Notes: generated by a model from the sequence alone, not told the origin. Shown: positions 44,978-53,528, counted from the first letter of the stretch. The stretch: 64,000 nt of DNA from Bacteroidota bacterium (GCA_023387985.1 JAEWHC010000004.1:1-64000), one strand, 5' to 3'. Numbers and translations are program-made.

Positions 44978-45295
44978 ATGACGATTCACATCAATACGGA
45001 CAATGCCATTAAAGGCACCGAAAACATGGTGAGCAGGATGCAGGCTGCGATAACAGACAAACTGGACAGGTACAGAGAATTTTTTACAGACATTGATGTT
45101 CATCTGACTGATGAAAGCGGAAGAGCACCTTCCAATCTTGAGGACAAGCGATGTGTATTGCGTGCCAATTTCAGGGGCGGCGCCCCTGAAGTAGTAACAG
45201 GGATCGCCACCACGCTTGACCTGGCCCTCACCGAAGCCATCAACAAAATGCGCAACGCGCTGGAAAGTCGTACCGGAAAGATGCGCAATCATTAA
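44978..45295 (+). CDS. hpf: Ribosome hibernation factor, HPF/RaiA family (short form)
   Basis: A 105-residue protein of the Sigma-54 modulation/HPF family, which binds the 30S decoding site and stores idle ribosomes. Conserved parts are IHINTDNAIKGTENMV, LDRYREFFTDIDVHLTDE and RANFRGGAPEVVTGIA with the final helix LALTEAINKMRNALE. The chain lacks the dimerising C-terminal domain of long HPF. It is a single gene between the serine hydrolase and the TSUP protein. Confidence 0.88.
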   Translation: MTIHINTDNAIKGTENMVSRMQAAITDKLDRYREFFTDIDVHLTDESGRAPSNLEDKRCVLRANFRGGAPEVVTGIATTLDLALTEAINKMRNALESRTGKMRNH

Positions 45296-45367
45296 GGCAT
45301 ACCTTCAACTATAAAATTTAAGAAAAAAGGAAAATTGGAATCCCCACCTCAAAAGCGCGAAAATAAA

Positions 45368-45790
45368 ATGACTGCACAATTGATTTTGCTGGTAATCATT
45401 ATTGGATTGGCAGCAGGCATGCTCAGCGGACTTGTTGGTATTGGAGGTGGGGTAATCCTTGTACCCGCAACCATCTATTTTTTAGGCTACGACCAATTCC
45501 AGGCACAGGGCACTTCGCTTGGTGTACTTGCGCTTCCTGTTGTGGCGCTTGCTTTTTACAAGTATTATATTGACGGAAAAACGAATGGCAGCCCAATATC
45601 CTTTACGATTATCGGCATTCTGGCTGCAGGGTTTGTTGTGGGCGGTTTTCTGGGCAGCAGCCTGGCGCTGAAATTGGAAAAAGACACGGTACGAAAGATC
45701 TTTGCCATTGTGTTGTTTTTCACAGCCTTTAAAATGATGGGCTGGGATAAATCCATCACCGGATTTTTTAAAGGATTGTTCTCTGGCTGA
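45368..45790 (+). CDS. Half-size TSUP/TauE-SafE-family membrane protein
   Basis: A 140-residue membrane protein with four hydrophobic helices, starting LILLVIIIGLAAGMLSGLVGIGGGVILVPA, where GLVGIGGG is the TSUP signature, and QAQGTSLGVLALPVV as the next conserved piece. Full-length members have about 250 residues in two such repeats; this has one and should work as a homodimer. It may export sulfite or other small anions, which is family inference. The start ATG at 45368 precedes the first helix. Confidence 0.87.
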   Translation: MTAQLILLVIIIGLAAGMLSGLVGIGGGVILVPATIYFLGYDQFQAQGTSLGVLALPVVALAFYKYYIDGKTNGSPISFTIIGILAAGFVVGGFLGSSLALKLEKDTVRKIFAIVLFFTAFKMMGWDKSITGFFKGLFSG

Positions 45791-45836
45791 TTTATGGAAT
45801 TAAACCCCGTACCGAATCATTCATTCAAATTACGGT

Positions 45837-46415
45837 TTGCAAAAAGAAATTTACAATAGCGATGACCAGGCCCTGTTGAATTTGTACAAAAAAACCGGGA
45901 ATAAGCAGTATCTGGGCATTTTACTTCAACGCTATTCCCTGCTGTTGATGGGTTTTTGCATGAAATACCTCAGAGAGGAAGAAAAAGCAAAAGACGCTAC
46001 CCAGCAGATATTTCTAAAAGTGATTGCGGAGGTTCATAAATACGAGATCAGTTATTTTAAAAGCTGGCTGTATACGGTAGCACGAAACCATTGCCTGATG
46101 GAATTGCGCAAAGCGGGAATTCTGGTTTCGGATGAAAACCTGGATTATGAACATACAGCGCCGCATTATCATCACACACAGCTACACAATGAACAGCAAG
46201 CGGAGAAAGAAGAATTATTGAATGCAGTGGAGTATGCATTGGAACAGTTGCAATCGCCGCAGAAAGAATGTGTAAAACTTTTCTATTTTGACAAACTAAG
46301 CTATCAGCAAATTGCGGAAACAACCGGGCATAATTTAAAGACGGTAAAAAGCGCCATTCAAAACGGCAAAAGGAATATCCGGATATGGATTGAAAAATAT
46401 CATTTGAATGAATAA
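45837..46415 (+). CDS. ECF-type RNA polymerase sigma factor
   Basis: A 192-residue sigma-70 family factor. Region 2 is at about residues 30-95 (YSLLLMGFCMKYLREEEKAKDATQQIFLKV, then KSWLYTVARNHCLMELRK), and region 4 at about 135-185 (SPQKECVKLFYFDKLSYQQIAE with helix-turn-helix TVKSAIQNGKRNI). No region 3 is present. The start codon is TTG at 45837, with no ATG nearby in frame. Its end overlaps the next gene by 8 bases; that gene encodes a small membrane protein, probably its anti-sigma factor. Confidence 0.9.
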   Translation: MQKEIYNSDDQALLNLYKKTGNKQYLGILLQRYSLLLMGFCMKYLREEEKAKDATQQIFLKVIAEVHKYEISYFKSWLYTVARNHCLMELRKAGILVSDENLDYEHTAPHYHHTQLHNEQQAEKEELLNAVEYALEQLQSPQKECVKLFYFDKLSYQQIAETTGHNLKTVKSAIQNGKRNIRIWIEKYHLNE

Positions 46416-46773
46416 TGAATTGTTGAAAATATTGTCGAGCCGACCGCCGCAAGGTTTCAGTACCGAAAAGTTGCTGGCCTATATGCGTGGTGAACTTCCT
46501 GCCGAAGAAGCAAGGGTACTTGAAGAGATTCTGGCAGACGGTGGCATGGACGATGACGCCATTGAAGGCCTGCAGATGCTGCCCGAAAAGGAATTGAATG
46601 CCTACAAACACCAGCTTGATGCTTTCATTCATCAGCATACCCGGGCGTCCAAAAGGCCCCGCCGCAAACCCCTGCACATTTCAGTCAACATGCTGCTGTT
46701 CATCGTGGCCATCCTTATTGCACTCGCGGTACTTGTCTGGTATCTCGTAAATGAACTGCACATGGGCGGTTAA
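46408..46773 (+). CDS. Small membrane protein, probable anti-sigma factor
   Basis: A 121-residue protein. The cytoplasmic part has LLAYMRGELPAEEARVLEEILADGGMDDDAIEGL, the typical start of Bacteroidota anti-sigma domains. One transmembrane helix (MLLFIVAILIALAVLVWYLV, about residues 94-113) follows, leaving only a few residues outside. There is no zinc Cys motif and no periplasmic sensor domain. Overlap of 8 bases with the sigma gene supports the pairing. How a signal would reach it is unclear; intramembrane proteolysis or a partner protein is possible. Confidence 0.78.
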   Translation: MNNELLKILSSRPPQGFSTEKLLAYMRGELPAEEARVLEEILADGGMDDDAIEGLQMLPEKELNAYKHQLDAFIHQHTRASKRPRRKPLHISVNMLLFIVAILIALAVLVWYLVNELHMGG

Positions 46774-46780
46774 CCGCAAC

Positions 46781-47755
46781 TCATCTCGGAACCTCCACCC
46801 TCGCGATAACCTGTTCCAGCAATCCATCTGCATCCACTCCTTCCATTTCTTTTTCCGGAGAAAGGATTACCCGGTGCCGCAATACGGGCAAAGCCACGGT
46901 AAGGATGTCTTCCGGCACCACGAAACTGCGCATTTTTACCGCGGCCAGTGCTTTGGATGCTTTCAGGATGGCCAGCGACGCCCGGGGCGACGCACCAAGG
47001 TATAACGCCGGGTTGTTGCGGGTTTTCCCTACAATCTGAGCTATAAATTCAAGCAGCCTGGGCTCCACCACCATTCCACGGATCACTGATGTATAATGCA
47101 ACAGATCATTCGTGGTCAGCAACGGCTCAAGATGGTTCAATAATTCGGCCGCTGTGTGATGTTGCTGCATTTCCAGAATTTGCACTTCCTGCTCCAGACT
47201 TGGATAATTCACATTCAATTTGAAAATGAAACGGTCAAGCTGGGCCTCCGGCAGACGGTATGTTCCCTCATGCTCAACCGGGTTTTGGGTGGCTACCACC
47301 ATAAACGGGCGGTCAAGCAGGTAGGTTTTACCATCCATGGTTACCTGCCGTTCTTCCATCACCTCAAACAACGCGGATTGGGTTTTTGCCGGGGCGCGGT
47401 TAATTTCATCAATCAATACAATATTGGAAAAAACGGGGCCCTTCTTAAAATTGAAAACGAGGTCGCGGGGATGAAAAATGGAAGTGCCGATTACATCACC
47501 CGGCATGAGGTCGGGGGTAAACTGGATACGGCTGAAGGGCACATGCACAGATTTGGCCAGCACTTTAGCCGCAAGCGTCTTAGCCACACCGGGTACCCCT
47601 TCCACCAGGATATGACCTTCTGCCAGCATTGCCACAATCATCAGCTCCAACAGCTCTTCCTGCCCAACAATGATCTTGCTGATCTGCGATTTAACCGATT
47701 CAACCGCTTCATGCAATTTTCCCAATTCGCTATCAGGCTGAAATATATCTTCCAT
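46781..47755 (-). CDS. MoxR-family AAA+ ATPase
   Basis: A 324-residue MoxR ATPase. Walker A is VEGVPGVAKTLAAKVLAKS, Walker B VLIDEINRAPAKTQSALFEVMEE, sensor 1 in MVVATQNPVEHEGTY. MoxR proteins act as chaperones that mature or activate metal-dependent or von Willebrand A domain proteins. The usual downstream DUF58 and vWA genes are missing: the next genes are on the other strand. The start is the ATG with complement ending at 47755. A spacing of 77 bases separates it from the DUF2807 gene upstream. Confidence 0.93.
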   Translation of the reverse strand: MEDIFQPDSELGKLHEAVESVKSQISKIIVGQEELLELMIVAMLAEGHILVEGVPGVAKTLAAKVLAKSVHVPFSRIQFTPDLMPGDVIGTSIFHPRDLVFNFKKGPVFSNIVLIDEINRAPAKTQSALFEVMEERQVTMDGKTYLLDRPFMVVATQNPVEHEGTYRLPEAQLDRFIFKLNVNYPSLEQEVQILEMQQHHTAAELLNHLEPLLTTNDLLHYTSVIRGMVVEPRLLEFIAQIVGKTRNNPALYLGASPRASLAILKASKALAAVKMRSFVVPEDILTVALPVLRHRVILSPEKEMEGVDADGLLEQVIARVEVPR

Positions 47756-47832
47756 ACAATAATCTAAAGAGGCAATATATTCCAATATCGCGGAAAACAA
47801 TGAAGCGAAAAGAAATTGGTTTCAAATACCCA

Positions 47833-48588
47833 TCAATCGGCGGGATTTACTGCCCCTGATCCCGCAACATTCCGTTCAACCTTTAGCGGATTGCCGGCAT
47901 AGCGAATATTTCCGCTGCCCGCTATATTGGCCTTCAGTTCCTGGCTCACAAAAACCTGGATATCGCCGCTTCCGGCAATATTGAGATCGGCATTTTCACT
48001 CTTGAGATCAGCGGCCCGGAAATTGCCACTTCCCAAAATATTCACATCCAGGTTCCGGCATTCGCCCTGCAGGGTCATATCACCGCTGCCTGCTATGCTG
48101 GCAACCACATCGGGGCTATGAATGCTGCCTTTAACATTGCCGCTTCCGGCTACCGACAATTCCAATTTGTTGTCTGAAACAAACTGGTTTTCGATTTCTA
48201 TGTCCCCACTACCCGCTGAAGAAACCTTCGTGAGCCGGGGCATGACGATAGAAATTACAATGGGGTTTGCTGAAGAATAACGGATTCCTTTTTGCATTTT
48301 AATTACCAGCTGGCTGCCTTTTTTATCGAGGTTGATGTGCTTCAACAGGTTTTCATCCGCATGGATTTTGACATCAAATTTTTCGCCTTGCCGCACCTTC
48401 AGGTCAATGGAGCCTGCCAGGAAGATTTCGTTGAAACCTGCTACCGACCGAGAAACGGTTTCCAGGTTGCCATTGCCCTTCACTTTTTCATTTTTGCATC
48501 CCCGGGAAAACGGAGAAACCAACATGACCATCAGCAATCCGCCAAACAAGACAAACCAGAACCAAAATGAATTCCTGCTATTCATCAC
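47833..48588 (-). CDS. DUF2807 (head GIN domain) protein with AGSG repeats
   Basis: A 251-residue exported or membrane-anchored protein. The N-terminal hydrophobic segment FWFWFVLFGGLLMVMLV leads to a single Cys that is not a good lipobox. The rest is a β-helix made of turns that each end in AGSG or LGSG: SSAGSGDIEI, VAGSGNVKG, IAGSGDMTL, LGSGNF, IAGSGDIQV, IAGSGNIRY, VAGSGAV. Seven repeats of about 20 residues can be counted. DUF2807 proteins may be adhesins or envelope proteins; function unknown. It is upstream of the MoxR gene on the same strand. Confidence 0.88.
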   Translation of the reverse strand: MMNSRNSFWFWFVLFGGLLMVMLVSPFSRGCKNEKVKGNGNLETVSRSVAGFNEIFLAGSIDLKVRQGEKFDVKIHADENLLKHINLDKKGSQLVIKMQKGIRYSSANPIVISIVMPRLTKVSSAGSGDIEIENQFVSDNKLELSVAGSGNVKGSIHSPDVVASIAGSGDMTLQGECRNLDVNILGSGNFRAADLKSENADLNIAGSGDIQVFVSQELKANIAGSGNIRYAGNPLKVERNVAGSGAVNPAD

Positions 48589-48712
48589 CTGAAATTTTAA
48601 GGTAAATTAATCCAATATTTGTTAGTATTTCATCCAAACTTGTGCATCTGGCAGCAATCCGAGATGAGAGGTAAAATAAGCAGATGAATCGTTCATTTTT
48701 GGCCTGCCAGTA

Positions 48713-48720
48713 TATCTTTG
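48713..48720 (+). promoter_or_regulatory. -7 element placed at the guaA start codon
   Basis: TATCTTTG matches TAnnTTTG exactly and ends only four bases before the guaA ATG at 48725. Normal spacing would place transcription start on or next to the start codon, so a leaderless guaA mRNA is likely if this box is used. No good -33 element was found at 19-21 bases. Confidence 0.45.
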
Positions 48721-48724
48721 CGCC

Positions 48725-50266
48725 ATGCAGACGGAAAAGATCCTCATTCTCGATTTTGGCAGCCAATACACCCAACTGATCGCAAGGGCGGTACGCGAAG
48801 CCCATGTTTACTGTGAAATCCAGCCTTATCATCATTCCATACCGGATGATCCCACCATCAAAGGGCTCATCCTGAGTGGTTCGCCTTATAGTGTAAATGA
48901 TGCTAATGCACCCAAGGTCGATCTCCAGGCCATGCATAAACAATTTCCTGTCCTGGGCATTTGCTACGGCGCCCAGCTCACCGCAAAAGAATTTGGGGGG
49001 GTGGTAGGCAGCAGCAACAAAAGAGAATATGGCCGGGCACATTTAACGGGGTTGAAAGCAGATCCGATTCTCGAAAACGTAAGCCCCGGCTCGCAGGTGT
49101 GGATGAGCCACAGCGATAGCATTAAACAACTTCCGGGGGAATTTACCGTATTGGCCAAAACCGGGAGCATTCCTGTTGCAGTTTACCGCAAAAATGATGA
49201 CGGCCAGGCTTTACCCCTTTATGGATTGCAATTTCATCCCGAGGTTTACCATTCCACAGAAGGCAAATACATCCTGCAAAATTTTTTATTTAAGATCTGC
49301 AATTGCAAAGGCGACTGGACACCTGCCCATTTTGTACACGACAGCATGGAAGCTCTTGCCAGGCAGATTGGTGACCGTCAGGTGATTATGGCGCTCAGCG
49401 GCGGAGTAGACAGTACCGTAGCAGCAACCCTCATCAGTAAAGTCATTGGGAGCCGGCTGCATGGCGTTTTTGTTGACAATGGGGTGCTTCGCAAAGGCGA
49501 ATTTCAGCAGGTGCAGCAAACCTATAAAAACATCGGGCTGAATGTAAAAGGCGTAGATGCCCGCGAGCATTTCTATACCAAACTTGCCGGCAAAACCGAT
49601 CCGGAAGACAAAAGAAAAGCCATTGGCAATACCTTCATCGAGATCTTCGACCGGGAAGCGCATACGCTTGAAAATATAGACCTGCTCGGGCAGGGAACCA
49701 TTTATCCCGATGTGATTGAAAGCATTAGTGTACATGGCCCCAGCCAAACCATAAAAAGCCATCACAACGTTGGCGGTTTGCCTGATTACATGAAACTGGA
49801 ACTTGTAGAGCCGCTGCGGTATTTGTTTAAAGATGAGGTCAGACGGGTTGGGCTCGAACTCGGCATTCCTGAGGCCATGATCAACCGCCATCCTTTCCCT
49901 GGTCCCGGGCTGGCCATACGGATATTGGGTGAAGTAACCGAAGAAAAAGTGCAGCTGCTGCAGGAAGCGGATGCCATTTACATCAACGGCCTCCGCGAAC
50001 AGGGTTTGTATGATAAAGTATGGCAGGCTGCGGCCATTTTGCTGCCGGTAAAGAGCGTTGGCGTTATGGGAGATGAAAGAACTTATGAATATACCATCGC
50101 CTTAAGAGCGGTGAACAGTGTGGATGGAATGACAGCCGACTGGAGTCATCTACCTTATGATTTTCTTGGACTGATCAGCAACCGGATCATTAACGAGGTA
50201 AGAGGCATCAACCGGGTTGTATATGACATCAGCAGTAAGCCCCCGGCGACAATTGAATGGGAATGA
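48725..50266 (+). CDS. guaA: GMP synthase (glutamine-hydrolysing)
   Basis: A 513-residue enzyme that converts XMP to GMP. The glutamine amidotransferase domain has the catalytic Cys in GICYGAQ, with His/Glu in LQFHPEVYHS. The ATP-pyrophosphatase domain has the P-loop ALSGGVDSTV near residue 224, and the dimerisation domain ends with the usual IEWE. Length is full. The promoter-like TATCTTTG lies right before the ATG. pabB follows on the same strand after a gap containing a short repeat. Confidence 0.97.
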   Translation: MQTEKILILDFGSQYTQLIARAVREAHVYCEIQPYHHSIPDDPTIKGLILSGSPYSVNDANAPKVDLQAMHKQFPVLGICYGAQLTAKEFGGVVGSSNKREYGRAHLTGLKADPILENVSPGSQVWMSHSDSIKQLPGEFTVLAKTGSIPVAVYRKNDDGQALPLYGLQFHPEVYHSTEGKYILQNFLFKICNCKGDWTPAHFVHDSMEALARQIGDRQVIMALSGGVDSTVAATLISKVIGSRLHGVFVDNGVLRKGEFQQVQQTYKNIGLNVKGVDAREHFYTKLAGKTDPEDKRKAIGNTFIEIFDREAHTLENIDLLGQGTIYPDVIESISVHGPSQTIKSHHNVGGLPDYMKLELVEPLRYLFKDEVRRVGLELGIPEAMINRHPFPGPGLAIRILGEVTEEKVQLLQEADAIYINGLREQGLYDKVWQAAAILLPVKSVGVMGDERTYEYTIALRAVNSVDGMTADWSHLPYDFLGLISNRIINEVRGINRVVYDISSKPPATIEWE

Positions 50267-50318
50267 TTTTCAGGTTTCAACGCATACAACACCTTTGGGA
50301 ATTGATACCGGTAACTTT

Positions 50319-50360
50319 TTGAATATTGAATTTTGACATTGAATATTGATTTTCCATTTT
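50319..50360. repeat. AT-rich 20-bp tandem repeat upstream of pabB
   Basis: TTGAATATTGA occurs at 50319-50329 and 50339-50349; the period is 20 bases, and a third partial copy (TTGAATTATG) starts at 50359. The repeat ends about 20 bases before the pabB ATG at 50380. Confidence 0.7.
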
Positions 50361-50379
50361 GAATTATGCATTTCAACTT

Positions 50380-51324
50380 ATGAACAAACTGGGTTCAGAA
50401 AAGATCCCTTTTCTGTTCATGCTGGATTTTGAGCTGGAAAAATGCAAGGTTTTCAGGCTGGATGACATTGATGCTGAAAAATTGCTTTACGATATACAAG
50501 GCCAAAGCAACAAGGCGCATCACGGCCCGCTGCCTGAAAAACCAACACTGGAAAAATTTCCAATACCCTTTGAAAGCTACTTGCATAAATTCGAAAGCGT
50601 TATGCACCGGATCAATCGCGGTGACAGTTTCCTGACCAACCTGACATGTTCAACCCCAATCAACATCAATTGCACTTTAAAAGAGTTATTTTATCATAGT
50701 GAAGCAAAATACAAGCTTTGGCTAAAGGATGAGCTGGTTTGTTTTTCGCCGGAAATTTTCGTGCGGATCAAAGACGGAAAAATTCATTCATACCCGATGA
50801 AAGGCACGATTGACGCCGGTTTGCCTGGCGCTGAAAACGCCATCCTGAGCAATAAAAAAGAACAGGCTGAACATTTTACCATAGTTGACCTGATCCGGAA
50901 TGACCTGAGCCGGGTTTCAACCAATGTACGGGTGGAGCGGTTTCGATATATTGATGAGCTCAAAACAAACAACAAAAACCTGTTGCAGGTAAGTTCTGAA
51001 ATAACCGGTGACCTTGACGAGCACTACCAAAACCATATTGGGGATATACTATTGAACATGCTGCCGGCAGGATCTGTTTCCGGGGCACCAAAAGACAAAA
51101 CCGCAGAGATCATCCGCGAAGCGGAAAATGAACCCCGTGGGTATTACACCGGTGTTTTCGGTATTTTTGATGGCAGGAATCTTGACAGTTCTGTGATGAT
51201 CCGCTTTATTGAAAATACACCGGATGGATTGAAGTACCGAAGCGGTGGCGGCATTACTTCATTCAGCAAAGCGGAGCTGGAATACCAGGAAATGATTGAT
51301 AAAATTTATGTCCCTATTACTTGA
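50380..51324 (+). CDS. pabB: Aminodeoxychorismate synthase component I-like
   Basis: A 314-residue chorismate-binding enzyme of 4-aminobenzoate/folate synthesis. It matches the C-terminal chorismate-binding domain: SYPMKGTIDAG, HFTIVDLIRNDLSRVS, LLNMLPAGSVSGAPK, and GYYTGVFGIFDG, with the end AELEYQEMIDKIYVPI. The N-terminal domain of long PabB is reduced, as is usual in this phylum. The ATG at 50380 is the start; an upstream TTG is in frame but lies inside the repeat. It overlaps pabC by 17 bases. The amidotransferase PabA is not here. Confidence 0.9.
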   Translation: MNKLGSEKIPFLFMLDFELEKCKVFRLDDIDAEKLLYDIQGQSNKAHHGPLPEKPTLEKFPIPFESYLHKFESVMHRINRGDSFLTNLTCSTPININCTLKELFYHSEAKYKLWLKDELVCFSPEIFVRIKDGKIHSYPMKGTIDAGLPGAENAILSNKKEQAEHFTIVDLIRNDLSRVSTNVRVERFRYIDELKTNNKNLLQVSSEITGDLDEHYQNHIGDILLNMLPAGSVSGAPKDKTAEIIREAENEPRGYYTGVFGIFDGRNLDSSVMIRFIENTPDGLKYRSGGGITSFSKAELEYQEMIDKIYVPIT

Positions 51325-51901
51325 AACCATTAAAATCTGGAATGGGGTAGCGCTCAACCTTCCCCTTCATCTCAAACGGATGGCCCGTGCAAGAAAGGAA
51401 TTGTTTGGAATGGCGGATGATGCCGGGCTCGAACATCTGCTGACATTGCCTCCGGGGGTGCATGAGGAAATTGTCCGCTGCCGGGTTATTTATGATACGG
51501 AAATCCGGGAGATCGGGTTTATTCCCTATGTGCCTGCATTGGTGCGTTCATTGCATATTGTGCATGCCAACCACCTCGACTATGCGCACAAATACCTTGA
51601 CCGTGATGCGTTGAATGCGCTTGTTGACAAAGCAAAAGCCGATGATGTGCTTATCGTAAAAAACGGATGGGTAACAGATTGTACGATTGCCAACCTGGTA
51701 TTTACCGATGGCGAAAAAAACTACACCCCTTCTACCCCATTGCTGCGCGGCACACAAAGGGATTTATTAATTCAAAAAGGGATCATTGAGGAAACGGAAA
51801 TCAGGGTAGAGGATATAGCACGCTTCACCCATTTTAAATTGGTAAACGCGTTGCTGGAATTTGATGGGGAATGGTTGGAAACCGGGAGAGTCTTGGTGTA
51901 A
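51308..51901 (+). CDS. pabC: Aminotransferase class IV, probable aminodeoxychorismate lyase
   Basis: A 197-residue PLP enzyme of fold type IV. It likely cleaves 4-amino-4-deoxychorismate to 4-aminobenzoate and pyruvate. The PLP Lys is expected in DYAHKYLDRDALNAL; VLIVKNGWVTDCTIANLVF and TPLLRGTQR are family motifs. It is short compared with about 270 residues in E. coli but common in this form. The ATG at 51308 lies inside the end of pabB, and the two are co-translated. Confidence 0.87.
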   Translation: MSLLLETIKIWNGVALNLPLHLKRMARARKELFGMADDAGLEHLLTLPPGVHEEIVRCRVIYDTEIREIGFIPYVPALVRSLHIVHANHLDYAHKYLDRDALNALVDKAKADDVLIVKNGWVTDCTIANLVFTDGEKNYTPSTPLLRGTQRDLLIQKGIIEETEIRVEDIARFTHFKLVNALLEFDGEWLETGRVLV

Positions 51902-52016
51902 AATTCTTCAATTGATTTTAGCTGTTCTACGCTTGTTTTTAAAGCGGGTATATCGGTTTTAATTATTTGCCAAACATTTTTCATATATCAATTCCAAAAT
52001 ATTCGTGGGTAAACAC
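51902..52016 (-). pseudogene. Remnant of a HepT (DUF86) toxin gene, broken by a frameshift
   Basis: On the minus strand, right after the dinB stop, the frame from 52016 reads VFTHEYFGIDI and then meets TGA. One base further the frame from 51981 continues KNVWQIIKTDIPALKTSVEQLK. Joined, this is the C-terminal part of HepT/DUF86 toxins (their HEYFGID core followed by VW-II-DIP-L). A one-base deletion explains the break. The N-terminal half is absent and dinB occupies its place; the MntA-type nucleotidyltransferase antitoxin is also missing. The end runs antisense into pabC without a stop of its own. Confidence 0.6.
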
Positions 52017-52017
52017 T

Positions 52018-53370
52018 TTATACTCCTTTATGGACGGGCAGAAGATTTTCTGTGCTTGTTTTATTCAACCGCGCCCTTGAAATCATTTTTTCTGCATTCC
52101 GGTTCACCCGGCCCACCGGCATCGGCTCATCCAATCCGCTTTTATTCTTGGTCTTTTTACCTGAATCGCTGTTTTCTTCAAAACCACTCGCCCGTTTTAC
52201 CAATGCTTCGCCAAAACGGTTTTTCACGCTGTCGATTGCCTGGTAGAGGCTGATCATTTCTTCGGTATCATCCCACAAATGGATCTGGTAATTTCCCGGT
52301 ACAAGATGACTGAAGCGCACCCCGATCAGGCGAACAAGCAGCCGGCGGTCGTAGAGCTTTTCAAACAGTTCATTGGCGGTGCGGAGTAGTTCATGATCGG
52401 CGGCCGAATAAGGCACGATTTTCTGCCTGGTCACCGTATTGAAATCGCTGTAGCGGATCTTCACGGTTACGCAACCCGTCAACCGGTTTTGGCTGCGCAA
52501 TTCGAAACCTATTTCTTCCGTCATACGCACAAGGGTGCTGCGCATGAAACGCACATCAATGGTATCATTTTCAAAAGTGCTTTCGGTGCCTATACTTTTC
52601 TGTTCGCGGTAAGGGATCACGGGGCTGTCATCATAACCTTGTGCCCGGCTCCACAGTTCAATACCGTTTTTGCCCAGCAGGTTTTCTAAATAAATTGCCG
52701 GAATTTCACTCAGCGTTCCAATGGTTTCCACGCCCATCTGCCGCAGCAACGCTCCTGTTTTATCGCCAATCATCGGCATTTTCTGAATAGGCAGCGGACT
52801 CAAAAAACGGCGCTCACTCCCATTGTTCACCGTGAGTGTGCCGCAGGGTTTGGCCTCACCGGTGGCCACCTTGCTCACCAGCTTGTTGGCCGAAAGCCCA
52901 TAGCTCATGGGCAGGCCGCTTTCTTTCATAATGAATTCCCGTGTTTCCTTCATGTATTGCTCACAGCCGAAAAAACGATCCATGCCGGTGAGATCTATAT
53001 AAAACTCATCGATACTGCTTTTTTCATAAACCGGTACCCTGTCTGCCAGCATTTCGGTGACCAGGCGGCTGTAATGGCTGTAGCTGTCGGCATCACCACC
53101 CACAATAATGGCATGCGGGCAAAGCCTTCGCGCAAGTTTCATGGCCATACCGCTGCGTACCCCATAGCGCCGCACTTCATAGCTGCAGGAAGCCACTACG
53201 GCCCGGTCGCTCCGCCCCCCTACAATAACCGGGCGGCCCTTGAGCCTCGCGTCTTTCAATATTTCCACGCTCACAAAAAAGGTGTCCAGGTCCATATGCG
53301 CCACCGTACGCCCATGACCATCCAATGTGGGCGTAAGCAAAGCCGAACCGGGATACAAACCACGTCGCAT
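52018..53370 (-). CDS. dinB: Y-family DNA polymerase IV
   Basis: A 450-residue translesion polymerase. Catalytic motifs are VAHMDLDTFFVSVE (first metal Asp) and EKSSIDEFYIDLTG (second Asp/Glu), with helix-hairpin-helix region MIGDKTGALLRQMGVETIGTLSEIP and the little-finger domain after about residue 240. The C-terminal 60 residues are charged and may be a disordered tail. No LexA-type box is obvious upstream. A HepT remnant lies immediately after its stop codon. Confidence 0.95.
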   Translation of the reverse strand: MRRGLYPGSALLTPTLDGHGRTVAHMDLDTFFVSVEILKDARLKGRPVIVGGRSDRAVVASCSYEVRRYGVRSGMAMKLARRLCPHAIIVGGDADSYSHYSRLVTEMLADRVPVYEKSSIDEFYIDLTGMDRFFGCEQYMKETREFIMKESGLPMSYGLSANKLVSKVATGEAKPCGTLTVNNGSERRFLSPLPIQKMPMIGDKTGALLRQMGVETIGTLSEIPAIYLENLLGKNGIELWSRAQGYDDSPVIPYREQKSIGTESTFENDTIDVRFMRSTLVRMTEEIGFELRSQNRLTGCVTVKIRYSDFNTVTRQKIVPYSAADHELLRTANELFEKLYDRRLLVRLIGVRFSHLVPGNYQIHLWDDTEEMISLYQAIDSVKNRFGEALVKRASGFEENSDSGKKTKNKSGLDEPMPVGRVNRNAEKMISRARLNKTSTENLLPVHKGV

Positions 53371-53528
53371 AACTGAATTCTTTACGCCGTAAAATTACTA
53401 AATACTTTAGTTTTCTAAAATTTTTATTCTCTCCGCCCCTGATCTTCGAAAAACCACTCATCAAATAAACGAAACCTCAAAAGCCGAAAAAACCTTAATT
53501 TGGCTGCCTAAATAATTCCAAATCCACT

